From: Enterocola sp045654205
GTDB taxonomy: Bacteria > Bacteroidota > Bacteroidia > Bacteroidales > Paludibacteraceae
Assembly: GCA_045654205.1 (NCBI GenBank)
Contig: JAZOMZ010000008.1
Location: 1-25,168 of the forward strand
DNA: 25,168 nucleotides
Direction of reading: 5' to 3'
The notes under the pieces are model-generated. The model saw nothing but the letters and a program-made list of their open reading frames with translations, did no database searches and had not been told where the DNA came from. The first letter of the stretch is position 1; every line of letters starts with the position of its first letter. Shown here piece by piece: positions 8,201 through 16,503 of this stretch. The translations under genes were made by a program, and so were the position numbers.

Positions 8201-9951
8201 TTACCGCCATTCATATTAATATTGCGGAAGAAGATAGCCTTTGCATTATTCGTATCACCACCACTTAAACCAACTGCTTCTGTTCCTTTGTATGGTTCTT
8301 GTAAGTTTGGTACCACTTGCATTACCACAGGTTTAACCAAGGTGATTTTTTCTTGGGTTTGAGTACCAATGGTTACATTTTCTACGGTACAAATGGTCTT
8401 GTGGGTTTTTAAAGTAGCCCAAGCGTCGTCGAAGCTTTTGAAGCGGAAGTCGCACTTGCTATTTGCTGTTAATGTATTGTCGATAGTTACGTAAATGGTA
8501 TCGCCAAACACCGTGTTACAGTCTGTAAAGTAGCGGGTTTCGCTAGATAGTTGGTAGCTATCGTCAGAGAATTTTACGTAAGAACGATAACCATACCAAT
8601 CGCTAACTACATCGCTAGCATCCACTACACCTGTAAAGTGAGCACCTTTTAGTAGGGTACCTTTTTTAACTACAATGTTGTGACTAGAAGAGGTTGGTAC
8701 GCAACCACCATTTGTTTCTGTTCCACAAAGGAAGAAACCATATTCTGTGATAGTTTCATCAGTCTCTTCACAGTTAGTTGCTTCTAGATATGCACTAAGT
8801 GTCCAGTTGTTTTTGTTATCTTTAACTGCATCTTCGGCTAGTAGGATGATGCTTTTTTCTACTATCTTAACAGTAAATTCTACAGAACCACTACAATAAG
8901 GCGATTTTAAAGCTTGAGAAGCTTTTATTTTTACATCGCCTGCTGTTTGTTTAGTAGTTAAGGTGCTACCGCTTAATGTAGCATAGGTAGTTCCTGATAA
9001 TAGCGAATAGGTAATATCAGCATCAGATGTAGAAGAACAAATTTTGTCCAAATCAATGCTTTCGCCAAATCCAATGGTTACTACCTCTGGTACAGTATAT
9101 ACAGGAGCCTCTGAGCATTGTACAGGTTCTGTCCAGATATAGCCAGTACATGGGTTGTATTTGATATAGACGTTGGCTGTTTTTAATGTAGCATTTGCTC
9201 CATCATTGCTATAGGTTATATCAGAACATTCAGATGAAACTTTAACACCTTTCCACCAATCATTATTACTATCCCAATTGGCGGTTATGTTCATTTTAAA
9301 GTCTCCTTTTTCTTGTGCCCAGAAGTAATAGTGTCCTTTACCATCTTCTGTTAGTTGCATTTGATTCCAATAAGAACCTCCCCAACCACCAGTAATAGCA
9401 CCAGTAATGTAGAAATTACCAGGTTTGTTACAATCCGAACCACTAGGGGTGTCACCACCACCGCCACCGCCAGCGATGGTGTAGGTAAATGTCATATTTA
9501 CAGTAGTATTTGGATCTCCTGTAGCAGTTGCCGTAACAGTTATTGTATGTTTTCCAGCGGTATTTGGTAAAGCATTGTCAAATCCTACAAACCATTCTTT
9601 ATTCCAATTATTATCCCAAGTACTTTCAGGATTATCATCTGTTCCACTACAAATAGTTGTATTGCCCTCTTTAACTGTAATACTAACTTTTGACACAGAA
9701 CTACCATATGTTTTAACATTTATCCCTTTAAGATAAGGAGTTCCTGAAAGTTCACCTAAATCACCAGTATTATATCCTGTCCACACGTCATTTCCACTCC
9801 TTGGCCAATATCCTAATTTTAAGCCATCAAAGAATCTCGTTTCACCCCACGCACTACTGCTAACGCCTAATAGAACGCAAAGTAAGGCAAGCACTCGTAG
9901 GGTTTTGCTGAAAGCCCCACTCATAATTGTATTGTTATAAAATCTTTTCAT
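5254..9951 (-). CDS. Giant secreted beta-helix protein with T9SS type A sorting domain
   Basis: 1565 residues. An N-terminal signal peptide has its hydrophobic core VLALLCVLLGVSSSAWG and cleavage near residue 36. After an N-terminal beta domain comes a Gly-rich linker (about 160-166), then a starch-binding-like or SusE/F-like module (about 170-280; YITGAITGGWGG, GHYYFWAQEKGDFKMNI). Residues about 480-850 form a right-handed parallel beta-helix, visible as repeated ITLDYINITG, ITIKNCFIQSYG, VTFINNEIKALYD and ITFVRNNFTG, as in polysaccharide lyases and adhesins. Beta-sandwich repeats follow (STDWDNRNNW near 1000). The last 70 residues (SGISIIGKKDGVVISC ... GVYTVKV) are a T9SS type A domain. It starts 38 bases after the CotH gene. 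The polysaccharide substrate, if any, cannot be named. Confidence 0.8.
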   Translation of the reverse strand: MKRFYNNTIMSGAFSKTLRVLALLCVLLGVSSSAWGETRFFDGLKLGYWPRSGNDVWTGYNTGDLGELSGTPYLKGINVKTYGSSVSKVSITVKEGNTTICSGTDDNPESTWDNNWNKEWFVGFDNALPNTAGKHTITVTATATGDPNTTVNMTFTYTIAGGGGGGDTPSGSDCNKPGNFYITGAITGGWGGSYWNQMQLTEDGKGHYYFWAQEKGDFKMNITANWDSNNDWWKGVKVSSECSDITYSNDGANATLKTANVYIKYNPCTGYIWTEPVQCSEAPVYTVPEVVTIGFGESIDLDKICSSTSDADITYSLLSGTTYATLSGSTLTTKQTAGDVKIKASQALKSPYCSGSVEFTVKIVEKSIILLAEDAVKDNKNNWTLSAYLEATNCEETDETITEYGFFLCGTETNGGCVPTSSSHNIVVKKGTLLKGAHFTGVVDASDVVSDWYGYRSYVKFSDDSYQLSSETRYFTDCNTVFGDTIYVTIDNTLTANSKCDFRFKSFDDAWATLKTHKTICTVENVTIGTQTQEKITLVKPVVMQVVPNLQEPYKGTEAVGLSGGDTNNAKAIFFRNINMNGGKELVVRSINKTGTRATLEHIAIRRSKNITLDYINITGTSKEVATADNAIDIDNGQGLYNTEGLDTHWNCATQGGISDANITIKNCFIQSYGFTCVHVSAYDGVTFINNEIKALYDFVAADKISYSKGTLANNTALWGASAKFLNSQNITFVRNNFTGQHATSILLQGTQKVLIYNNVFWHENAVKSKSNTVAIIRLMSFDGDDEDCASEHPVQYIGIYYNTMFLKNNDVGAAYYNYFDFFRIGGNEQTGFTGNYYPGTIEFDYNNCYSYDYDVYGKNKSNNTTTNYLQSMSESTWCGSFKYNNFWSAYEEEKVTPTPTQSAFTLGSGCNTNSGKNTFTNVANLVCKTAAEEPGSLVIKGVGLNIGAYIQTDESGLLTSDMQMIDRLGNARPYDQSHTEGAGKYTVGAYQQSLGNKLSKIIWNGNVSTDWDNRNNWYKPNGQLVTCVDILTEDLEVVIPAPNTTKYPVPEGGVLQYPKLPNIVDDADFSTTRATTWFGEEVTAGKGQISKPTQIANSITMEYGAALIGVEQLAQEGKTERYSQASTELIVPRSKWILVGPVIRPFDSKGQARDMVSGDYFIEKQEPHVWMHEATMNSTSVAWKNPFPDLNVTVPANKVFAIQIPDMYGTGFMLPAEIYNEIAGTSYDGTKSIAYTFTGRFTNEGALPTYKGLQSGVPALLNNSYPANINVATLISKKGGTVQTYNYTEKSFKQVTSGLIIAQHGFVYTSNANSLEIPLEAFETSNTEHRSGLEILAKASVKVSNEKAQASSTVNVTVDWLKEDVINYDTDAPKVFNAQETKLPDLYIMRYNEKWAGVRVPSYDEAIPLGIRVSSADQVFTISLDDAKDLGSVILEDRYEGKNYNLLAGETCTVDNLEVGDCEGRFFLNLGEAQEELPDDTPTDVEELPSDSGISIIGKKDGVVISCSSDIELQTIIINDMSGKSAAFQVSGQYTEINLPVAQGVYTVKVIGDTASKTGKVILK

Positions 9952-9989
9952 ATTGTGTATTTTTTATTTTCTTACTAAGGTTCTATTTA

Positions 9990-12900
9990 TTAATCGCAAT
10001 TTTCTTCTACGTCTGCCAAGTTAATCTTAACCTCTGCCGATGTAGTTGAGCCTTGTGTGGTTCCACATTGGTCTGCTTGTCCTGTTGTTGCAGTAAAGGT
10101 GTAAGCATCGTTTTTAGTATCAAAGTTGGTTCCCTCTGTACGCTCTGGACGCGCAAAGTAAAGGGTGTACATATGACCATTTTCTTCCAACTTAGCAGGC
10201 TCTGGTGTAATGCTGTATTCGTAACCAGAGTTTGAGTTTACTGTAATGGTTACAGGACGCCATGGTGTAGTAGTTGTTTTGTCGGCTACCACGGTAATGG
10301 CAAATTCTATATCATTTGCTAGGTTTTCAATTTCTGTATCCAATCCAACACGACGACCGTTATCACCAATCCATGCTTTTAATGTACCTACTGAACCAGT
10401 TTCATTGGTTAAATCTCCATAATCCTCTTCTTCAGAACTAGCGCTACCAGCTCCTTTGCCATAATAACCAATTCCTTTGTCGTTACAGGTTAAGCCTCTG
10501 GTATCACCATTATAAGGCCATTTTTGAGCCTCACGTTTTTGTGGAGTATTTAAGGTTACTTCTCCAACTTTATTTGTAGTAGCATCTGTGGTGGTTAGTG
10601 CTGTATTGTATGCACTAACTAATGCTTGCATTTTTGCTTTGGTCAAAGCACCTTCACCAGTAGTATGTTTAGTCCATCTTGCTTTTACCATGGCAACAAA
10701 GCAAGGGTCATCCAACAAACCTTTGTATGTTTTTTGGTTGTAATAGTTACCTGTCCACCAGAATGGAGCAGGGAATGTACCATTCTCACCACTTACTTTG
10801 CTATATGTTGTTTCTTCTACTAACAAACCTGTGGTATTTTGAATGCCATGTTCTTGGCGAGTTTCGTTGTCGAAACTTAACTCGTAGTCCCAAAGTGGGT
10901 ATGCTTTAAGCAAGCCACCTTCGTAAACAAATACGCAAGATGCACGGAAACCATCACCATTTTTAGCAAACTCGGTAAGGATAAAGAAGTCTGCCCAAGA
11001 TTCGTAGTCGATAATTGTACGAACGGTGTTAAAATCGCCATCTTTTAGTGCACTTTCAAAGGCATCAATTTTACCTTTAACAAATGTGTAGACATCAGCC
11101 CAACTACCACCTGCTTTGATTACTTTATCTTTTTCTGGGTATTCAATTTCAAAACGTTGGTCAATTTCAGTGTAGTAAGAAATCACGCCAGTGTTACCTG
11201 TTTTCATGGCAGATTCAAATGTTTTTTGGTCGCCATTAGGAATTTCGTAGCGGTCTGCCAAGTCGGTTTTGTCAAACTTAACAATGAATCCTTTAGATGA
11301 ACCATCCACATTCCAACTTACATTAACACGTTTTTCATTTTGGGTAATTTTATCCATAAAGACGTAAACACCTTGGTAAACACCATCTACATAAAGTTCT
11401 ACGTATTGATTTTTTACACCCCATTTGCCTGTCATAGCAGAGAATGTTTCCATAGCTAAAATGTTACGCATCATAGATGGGTCTGGAGTAGCTGCGTAAA
11501 GTACCCAATCTTTGTCTTTTGCTGATTTCTTAGTTCCTCCTGTAATAAGACTCAACATGTCTATTTCCTTGGTATCCACATAGTCTGGCGATTTATCTTC
11601 GTCTAGACCACACATATCTGCACCAGGGCAGAATGCGTAAGATTTCTTTTGGAAGTTTAGCGAAGAAGATCCACGATAAGCCATGCGAGCTTTTTTGTCG
11701 TACACAATGTTGTCGCCTACTTTAATTTTAACATCGACCGATAATTTTTCCTTGAATTTATCAGCATGTTTGCTTGGATAATCGTCACCTGCCACACTGC
11801 ATGCTGGGAATCCATTATTATCACCAGTATTTACCATGATAATAGGAAGATTTGATTCAATGTTGATCAAATCGGTTGCGTTATAATTTTTTGATGTTGT
11901 AGTTATGGTAACTTCGTTAGACTCTACTGTGTTCATATCTTCCATGGTACATACCAATTTGTATTTACCAGCTTTGGTAGGACGAATGTTGTTCCATGTA
12001 GCGCCTTCGCCATCGTAGTCTGACCATGATGATGTTTCAGGAGCAGAATATTTCCATTGGAAGCCAGTAGGATCACCTTCGGCATCTTTTAGCAATTCTT
12101 TACCGGTACAGTTACCATTGAAAGAAATAGCGGCGAACGAAGCCATATTGGTGCTAATTACCTCTGTGCTACCTAAGGCTTTAATTCTTACGCCACGGGT
12201 TGGCTGGTCTGCGACAGCTATGGTTACACCGTATTGACCATCAGCCCAACTTTTAAGATAGAAATAGTTGTCTTTGCCATCAACAATGGTAGCTGTTTGA
12301 GAGAATGTGCCCCAACCATTTTGTGCGTCGTCGTTTAGCGCGCGTACGTGGAATTTTGTTTGACCTTTGGCTGGTTTAAATTTGTCCCAAATGTAGCCGT
12401 CGCAGTCGGTAAATGCGTAGGTCATTTCTGTTCCACCAGTGTTGTTGGTTGTAGCTTTATTTTGACCATTTGCTGAAGATCCTTGTATAGCTCCACTTTT
12501 TACGTAAGGCGCACCACCTTTTACAGAAGATAGTTCGTACCAGTTGGTATAGACGTTAGTATTGTCACCAGATTTTGGACGACGAACGTAAACGGTATAA
12601 CCATCTTGTACTTCTACTTCTATGGTAGAAGAAGATAGCTCTGCACTACTTTCTTGGTAATTAGGATATCCGTTTATAGCATAGGTTTGGAAAATGTATT
12701 TTTGACCTGCTGTAGCACCAGCAATGGTAATGCCTTCTTTGGTAAATATTCCAGCTTCTGTTAAACGGTGAGTGTTAATCAAATCACTCCAAGTATCATC
12801 GTTAGATAATTTATATCTGTAACCTACGTATATGTCATTACTGCATCCTGCGTGGTCTAGACTACCACTTACTGTGAATGTTCCAGCATTCATATCGTAG

Positions 12901-14579
12901 CTAGCCGAAGTGATAGAGACGGTGGCTACAGGACTAATTTCTTCTACCTCAAGTACAACAGACTCACTTACGGTTTGTGGTGTAGTACAATTTGTTTGGC
13001 TTGCAGTTAATGTATAAGTACCTGCGGCTAAACCACTCCATTTAGTTCCGTCTTGATCTAAATTATAAGTAGTGTTACCTTTTTTTAGTGTATAGGTAAT
13101 ACCTGGCAAACTATTACCCATAGCAATAATACCATTTGCATTGGCTGTTCCATTACATTCAGTAGGTTTAGTTAGAATCAACTTAGGTATTTCTGGACTT
13201 GCATAGTAGTTTATTGTAATCTTATTAGAAGATTGTGTTCCCCCACAAGTGTGAGACACATTTACACGATAAGTACCAGCTTCTTGCACAGGGAATTCTA
13301 TTGGTTTTGATGTAGGTGAAATTGCGTTTCCAACATTTGCACTTGTAGTTTCATTGTACAACTGATAGGTTAATGTTTGTACATTTAACTCAGGGTCAGC
13401 TATACTAATAGTTGCTTTTTCTCCTTCACAAATATATCCTGTAGTAGGATATACAGATAACTCTGGTTGTTTTGCACTATAAGGTGCTATATTAATAGGA
13501 TCAGATGCTTTTGTAGAAGAATCGCTACATTTTGCCGTACATTTAACAGTACCAGTCCCTGTACCAATATTAATTGTTGCTGATGTTGTACCTTGGCCAC
13601 TTTTAACGCTATAGCCGGTACCAGTAACACTCCATACTAGTTCGTAATCACTACCATCTGTTACTGTTGCATCATACACTGCGGTTTTACTAGCACAAGG
13701 AGTAGTTGCACCTGTGATAGAAACAGAGGTAGGAAGGGTGCAAGATTTTTCTGTTTTGTAGTATATAGTTTTAGTAGATGCAGTTCCTTTGTAACTTGTA
13801 CTTCCACCTAAACAAGGTGTATATGTAACAGTGTATGCTGTGGCTGTAGCAGCAGTTGTAAGAGCTACATCTATAGATTGGCTTGAGCCAGACGTTTTCA
13901 TTGAAGTAGAAGAACCATATGCTAGTTGTATTTGAAAGTTATGGTCATCAATAGTTGCAGAAGCAGATAATTTCATCGTTGTATTCTCATCGAACACATA
14001 AGGATCTGCTTGAGTACCAGAACCACTTTTTGCGTTACTTGAGGTAAGAGTTGTTGATGCAACAGATACAGAAGTATATCTACTTGTTTGGGTTACAGAT
14101 GTAGGATTTTCTGTTACTGCAGTAACTAAGTTGTATGTTGATATATTGTTAGGTAATACGATGTCATTCGTTTTATTATGATAGTTATTAGGGAATGTAG
14201 TACTTCCGTTGGAAGGACCTGCATCTTTACCTCTAAATAAAATCATCCCATACAAAGTCATGTCCTTAGGAATGTTCATATAGAATACATCTGTTGTATT
14301 GCCAGTTGATGCATTGTTTGTTGTCCCAACTTTATAAATTCTTTGAACCTGACCATTACCGCCATTAGCCCATACCCATGCATAGTGATAACATCCAGAA
14401 CCATTCCACCAAGTAGAACCACCGCTGAATTTGAAGTATAATCTATAGCTCCCGTCTGATTTTACAGTATTAGCAGCCATTGCACCTCCTGTACCTATCA
14501 GTAGCATAAAGGACATAATTAACAACTTAATCCAAAGTGGACAAGTTTTAATGTTTTGTTTTGTAAATGTTTTAATCAT
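9990..14579 (-). CDS. Secreted multidomain CotH-kinase protein
   Basis: 1529 residues with a signal peptide (core LLIMSFMLLIGTGGAMA). An N-terminal starch-binding-like module (about 45-150) is followed by Ig/PKD-like beta domains rich in Thr and Ser with paired cysteines. Another carbohydrate-binding-like part is near 650-790 (YVRRPKSGDNTNVYTNWYEL, DCDGYIWDKF). Residues about 908-1370 match CotH kinases: YRGSSSLNFQKKSYAF near 968, MRNILAMETF, VELYVDGVYQGVYVF, and AYPLWDYELSFD near 1226 for the metal-binding acidic motif. CotH proteins are atypical secretory-pathway kinases phosphorylating extracytosolic proteins, and in clostridia they occur in cellulosomes with dockerins. The end shows no T9SS, lipobox or membrane anchor. 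Probable operon with the beta-helix gene. Confidence 0.85.
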   Translation of the reverse strand: MIKTFTKQNIKTCPLWIKLLIMSFMLLIGTGGAMAANTVKSDGSYRLYFKFSGGSTWWNGSGCYHYAWVWANGGNGQVQRIYKVGTTNNASTGNTTDVFYMNIPKDMTLYGMILFRGKDAGPSNGSTTFPNNYHNKTNDIVLPNNISTYNLVTAVTENPTSVTQTSRYTSVSVASTTLTSSNAKSGSGTQADPYVFDENTTMKLSASATIDDHNFQIQLAYGSSTSMKTSGSSQSIDVALTTAATATAYTVTYTPCLGGSTSYKGTASTKTIYYKTEKSCTLPTSVSITGATTPCASKTAVYDATVTDGSDYELVWSVTGTGYSVKSGQGTTSATINIGTGTGTVKCTAKCSDSSTKASDPINIAPYSAKQPELSVYPTTGYICEGEKATISIADPELNVQTLTYQLYNETTSANVGNAISPTSKPIEFPVQEAGTYRVNVSHTCGGTQSSNKITINYYASPEIPKLILTKPTECNGTANANGIIAMGNSLPGITYTLKKGNTTYNLDQDGTKWSGLAAGTYTLTASQTNCTTPQTVSESVVLEVEEISPVATVSITSASYDMNAGTFTVSGSLDHAGCSNDIYVGYRYKLSNDDTWSDLINTHRLTEAGIFTKEGITIAGATAGQKYIFQTYAINGYPNYQESSAELSSSTIEVEVQDGYTVYVRRPKSGDNTNVYTNWYELSSVKGGAPYVKSGAIQGSSANGQNKATTNNTGGTEMTYAFTDCDGYIWDKFKPAKGQTKFHVRALNDDAQNGWGTFSQTATIVDGKDNYFYLKSWADGQYGVTIAVADQPTRGVRIKALGSTEVISTNMASFAAISFNGNCTGKELLKDAEGDPTGFQWKYSAPETSSWSDYDGEGATWNNIRPTKAGKYKLVCTMEDMNTVESNEVTITTTSKNYNATDLINIESNLPIIMVNTGDNNGFPACSVAGDDYPSKHADKFKEKLSVDVKIKVGDNIVYDKKARMAYRGSSSLNFQKKSYAFCPGADMCGLDEDKSPDYVDTKEIDMLSLITGGTKKSAKDKDWVLYAATPDPSMMRNILAMETFSAMTGKWGVKNQYVELYVDGVYQGVYVFMDKITQNEKRVNVSWNVDGSSKGFIVKFDKTDLADRYEIPNGDQKTFESAMKTGNTGVISYYTEIDQRFEIEYPEKDKVIKAGGSWADVYTFVKGKIDAFESALKDGDFNTVRTIIDYESWADFFILTEFAKNGDGFRASCVFVYEGGLLKAYPLWDYELSFDNETRQEHGIQNTTGLLVEETTYSKVSGENGTFPAPFWWTGNYYNQKTYKGLLDDPCFVAMVKARWTKHTTGEGALTKAKMQALVSAYNTALTTTDATTNKVGEVTLNTPQKREAQKWPYNGDTRGLTCNDKGIGYYGKGAGSASSEEEDYGDLTNETGSVGTLKAWIGDNGRRVGLDTEIENLANDIEFAITVVADKTTTTPWRPVTITVNSNSGYEYSITPEPAKLEENGHMYTLYFARPERTEGTNFDTKNDAYTFTATTGQADQCGTTQGSTTSAEVKINLADVEENCD

Positions 14580-14662
14580 AATATTTTGTTTTAGTTATTT
14601 TCTTTGCTAGCGTTCCTTAAAATTTGTATTTATGAAATATTCCTGTAAGCGAAAAAGTTAAC

Positions 14663-14708
14663 CAATCTCCTACGTGTTAGTAGCATTTCTAACACGTAAG
14701 AGAGATTG
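14663..14708 (-). terminator. Hairpin after the dockerin-repeat gene
   Basis: CAATCTC and TACGTGTTAG pair with CTAACACGTA and GAGATTG across an 8-base loop with one bulge region. On the minus strand GGTTAACTTTTTCG follows. It lies 18 bases beyond the stop of the dockerin-repeat gene and would separate its transcript from the CotH gene, perhaps partially. Confidence 0.6.
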
Positions 14709-14725
14709 ATTATTCTCTTGATGCA

Positions 14726-15232
14726 TTAATCAAAATTTTGTTGAATATCTACAACGTCACGCATATTAACTCTTCCATCATTATTTACGTCCATATTATC
14801 TATTTCTCTTCTCAAAGTATTGATAATACATTTTAGAATTATACCATCTGACTCAGTAATAATATCATCATTAATGATGTCTAATTTCTTACTAAAATCA
14901 GATGCGGAGTTTAATAATTGTTGCAGTTTACAAACATCTAACATGCCAATGCTGCCATCTTGGTTTACATCCATGTGATTTTCTTTAGTTTCCAGACCAG
15001 CTATAGCTTCTTGAATTCTAGTTACATCTGCATCATCAAGTTTCCCATTTCTGTCAATATCAGCAAAATCAAATTGAGCCCTCCAGACTTTATAGTCTTC
15101 AATATTAACTTCTCCATCACCGTTTACATCGCATTCATCAAATTGTAAAATTAGTCTAGCAATGTACTTTTGAACTCTAGTAGCATCCTTTTGGTCTACT
15201 CTTCCGTCTTTGTTTACATCATACTGTTTCAT
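14726..15232 (-). CDS. Six-repeat dockerin-type calcium-binding protein, no signal peptide
   Basis: 168 residues made almost only of dockerin type I/EF-hand loops. Loops start at D5 (DVNKDGRVDQKD), D35 (DVNGDGEVNIED), D58 (DIDRNGKLDDAD), D88 (DVNQDGSIGMLD), D118 (degenerate, IINDDIITESDG) and D148 (DVNNDGRVNMRD). Spacings are 30, 23, 30, 30 and 30. The +1, +3, +5 and +12 ligands are kept in five of six loops. This equals three two-loop dockerin modules in tandem. Dockerins bind cohesins in cellulosomes; no cohesin is recognised in this window. The protein starts MKQYDVN directly in loop 1 and has no export signal; no upstream in-frame extension is available because the nuclease gene ends 53 bases before. 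A CotH gene lies just downstream. Confidence 0.8.
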   Translation of the reverse strand: MKQYDVNKDGRVDQKDATRVQKYIARLILQFDECDVNGDGEVNIEDYKVWRAQFDFADIDRNGKLDDADVTRIQEAIAGLETKENHMDVNQDGSIGMLDVCKLQQLLNSASDFSKKLDIINDDIITESDGIILKCIINTLRREIDNMDVNNDGRVNMRDVVDIQQNFD

Positions 15233-15285
15233 AATACTAAATTTTAAAGGTTGTTATTTGATTTTTAGGTTTTTATATTTGCTGT

Positions 15286-15900
15286 TTAGAATCTTGCATC
15301 ACCCCAACGGTACCAGAATTCGTTGAACAGGTCGCTTTCGGTTTGTCTGTCGTCTTCTACAAGATCATAAAATGAAAATATATTGAAATCAAACTCATCT
15401 GCTATTTTATATTGGTCAAACTTTTTATCTGTTCGCTCTATACAGGTTATAAGTGCATAATGTTTTTGCCATTTTGAGTTTTCGTCCTTGCTATAGTGAG
15501 CATCAAAATCCCTTTTATAAAAATAGAGTTGATTTTTCTGACCCCCATCTTCGTCTTTTTTATCGTGCAATTTTGAGTAATACTTGTTTTCTATTAGTAT
15601 AGCGTGTTTAGTTACTGAATCTTCTTGCTTCAATTCCAACTCCACCCAGAGGTCAATATTTTGATTTTCCTTCCAGACCTTTACATTACGAAACTCTACA
15701 TCGCTACTAAGAGTGATACCCAACAACTTCGCCAACATATAGCGACAATGGCTGTATAGTATTGGTTTCTCTTCTTTGCAAATTGCATCTGCCCTACGAA
15801 AGCACCACGACAGCACATAGTCCATAACTATTTCCGCCTTGCCATCTTTGTCTGAATCATCTCGCATAAACTGCGGCATATATGTTCTTTTTGCTTCCAT
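15286..15900 (-). CDS. PD-(D/E)XK nuclease superfamily protein
   Basis: 204 residues, cytosolic. The catalytic pattern is visible as D83 in NIDLWVEL, then E104-N-K106 in HAILIENKYYS, followed by Q121-K-N-Q124-L-Y-F-Y, which fits the conserved Q/Y helix of the PDDEXK_4-type family. Such stand-alone proteins are common in Bacteroidales; their role is mostly unknown but some belong to defence or mobile elements. The N-terminus (MEAKRTYMPQFMRDDSDKDG) is typical of the family. The start codon directly abuts dispersed repeat copy 2, so the promoter may lie in or beyond that repeat. The dockerin-repeat gene follows after 53 bases and may be co-transcribed. Confidence 0.75.
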   Translation of the reverse strand: MEAKRTYMPQFMRDDSDKDGKAEIVMDYVLSWCFRRADAICKEEKPILYSHCRYMLAKLLGITLSSDVEFRNVKVWKENQNIDLWVELELKQEDSVTKHAILIENKYYSKLHDKKDEDGGQKNQLYFYKRDFDAHYSKDENSKWQKHYALITCIERTDKKFDQYKIADEFDFNIFSFYDLVEDDRQTESDLFNEFWYRWGDARF

Positions 15901-15909
15901 AGTTTTTTA

Positions 15910-15960
15910 TTTACAAAGCTTCAATCAATCGACCGTTAAATTTGAACAGTTTTTAGGTGA
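15910..15960 (+). repeat. Dispersed intergenic repeat, copy 2
   Basis: The first 31 bases equal positions 1-31, then TTTGAACAG as in copy 3 (minus strand, about 25045). The G-rich second half of copies 1 and 3 is missing or strongly diverged here. It abuts the start codon of the leftward nuclease gene. Confidence 0.75.
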
Positions 15961-16388
15961 TTACAGGGCATAGTATTAATATAGTTAAATAATGTTAAAT
16001 AATCTATAATCACTACTTTTGTCTATGTAAACGACAGCAAATAATGGAAAAATACACAATCTTCCCATCCATAAAAATACATCAAAATAACGCACAACTA
16101 TTTGATACACAAACGATTGGGCGTATCCCTCACTTTAGGGGACTTTTCAGAATGCTAATATATAAAAAAATCCTAAAAATTGCAACACTTTGATAATCTG
16201 CTTATTTTGCTCAGCAATAGTCCTCTGCTCTGGCTCTTTCGCCAGTCCGTTATAAGATTATTTAAGATTTTTTATAGAATTTCAAATCCGATTGTGCGTG
16301 CAGTATTTCGCCAAAAATATTTGTGCTATATATAATAATGTGTAAAAGTGTTTCTCCACTCAATTTTAAAAATATTTTTTCATTTTCT
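15961..16388. other. Intergenic stretch before the Abi/small-RNA unit
   Basis: A+T-rich DNA with no convincing gene except a possible 49-codon ORF at 16044. A TACTTTTG box at 16014-16021 resembles a -7 element but lacks a TTG at the right distance. GGCTCTTTCGCCAG near 16232 could form a small hairpin. Overlapping open frames in 16262-16514 on both strands have no start context or family resemblance and run into the small-RNA sequence. Confidence 0.5.
16044..16193 (+). CDS. Possible 49-residue protein, unknown
   Basis: ATG to TGA, 49 residues beginning MEKYTIFPSIKIHQ, basic and with a hydrophobic end (FRGLFRMLIYKKILKIATL). A TACTTTTG box lies 22 bases before the ATG. No family is recognised. 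It could be a remnant of a longer gene or a chance ORF; support is weak. Confidence 0.25.
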   Translation: MEKYTIFPSIKIHQNNAQLFDTQTIGRIPHFRGLFRMLIYKKILKIATL

Positions 16389-16418
16389 TTGGTAATCCAA
16401 AAACTTGTTGTATCTTTG
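16389..16418 (+). promoter_or_regulatory. Promoter of small RNA copy 1 / Abi gene
   Basis: TTG at 16389-16391, 19-base spacer, TATCTTTG at 16411-16418: a consensus Bacteroidetes promoter. The conserved RNA block starts 5 bases after the -7 box, as in copy 2. Confidence 0.8.
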
Positions 16419-16423
16419 CAATG

Positions 16424-16480
16424 CCAGAACCCGCCAGGCCTCTTAACAATGCCCAAATGCGCGGGTCGTTTTGTTTTATT
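16424..16480 (+). ncRNA. Small structured RNA, copy 1, upstream of the Abi_2 gene (candidate abiF-type RNA)
   Basis: A 55-base block (16424-16478) is 51/55 identical to 17461-17515. ACCCGC (16429-16434) pairs with GCGGGT (16461-16466). Inside, GGC (16437-16439) can pair with GCC (16451-16453). A U-rich TCGTTTTGTTTT tail follows like an intrinsic terminator, giving an RNA of roughly 50-57 nt. The pair G16437-C16453 is A-T in copy 2, a compensatory change. CGGGT at 16462 can alternatively pair with ACCCG at 16482-16486, just before the Abi start at 16504, which might control read-through. Structured abiF RNAs are known next to Abi_2 genes; match to that family is not tested here. Confidence 0.75.
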
Positions 16481-16503
16481 AACCCGTCTTATTTCAAAAG
16501 ACT

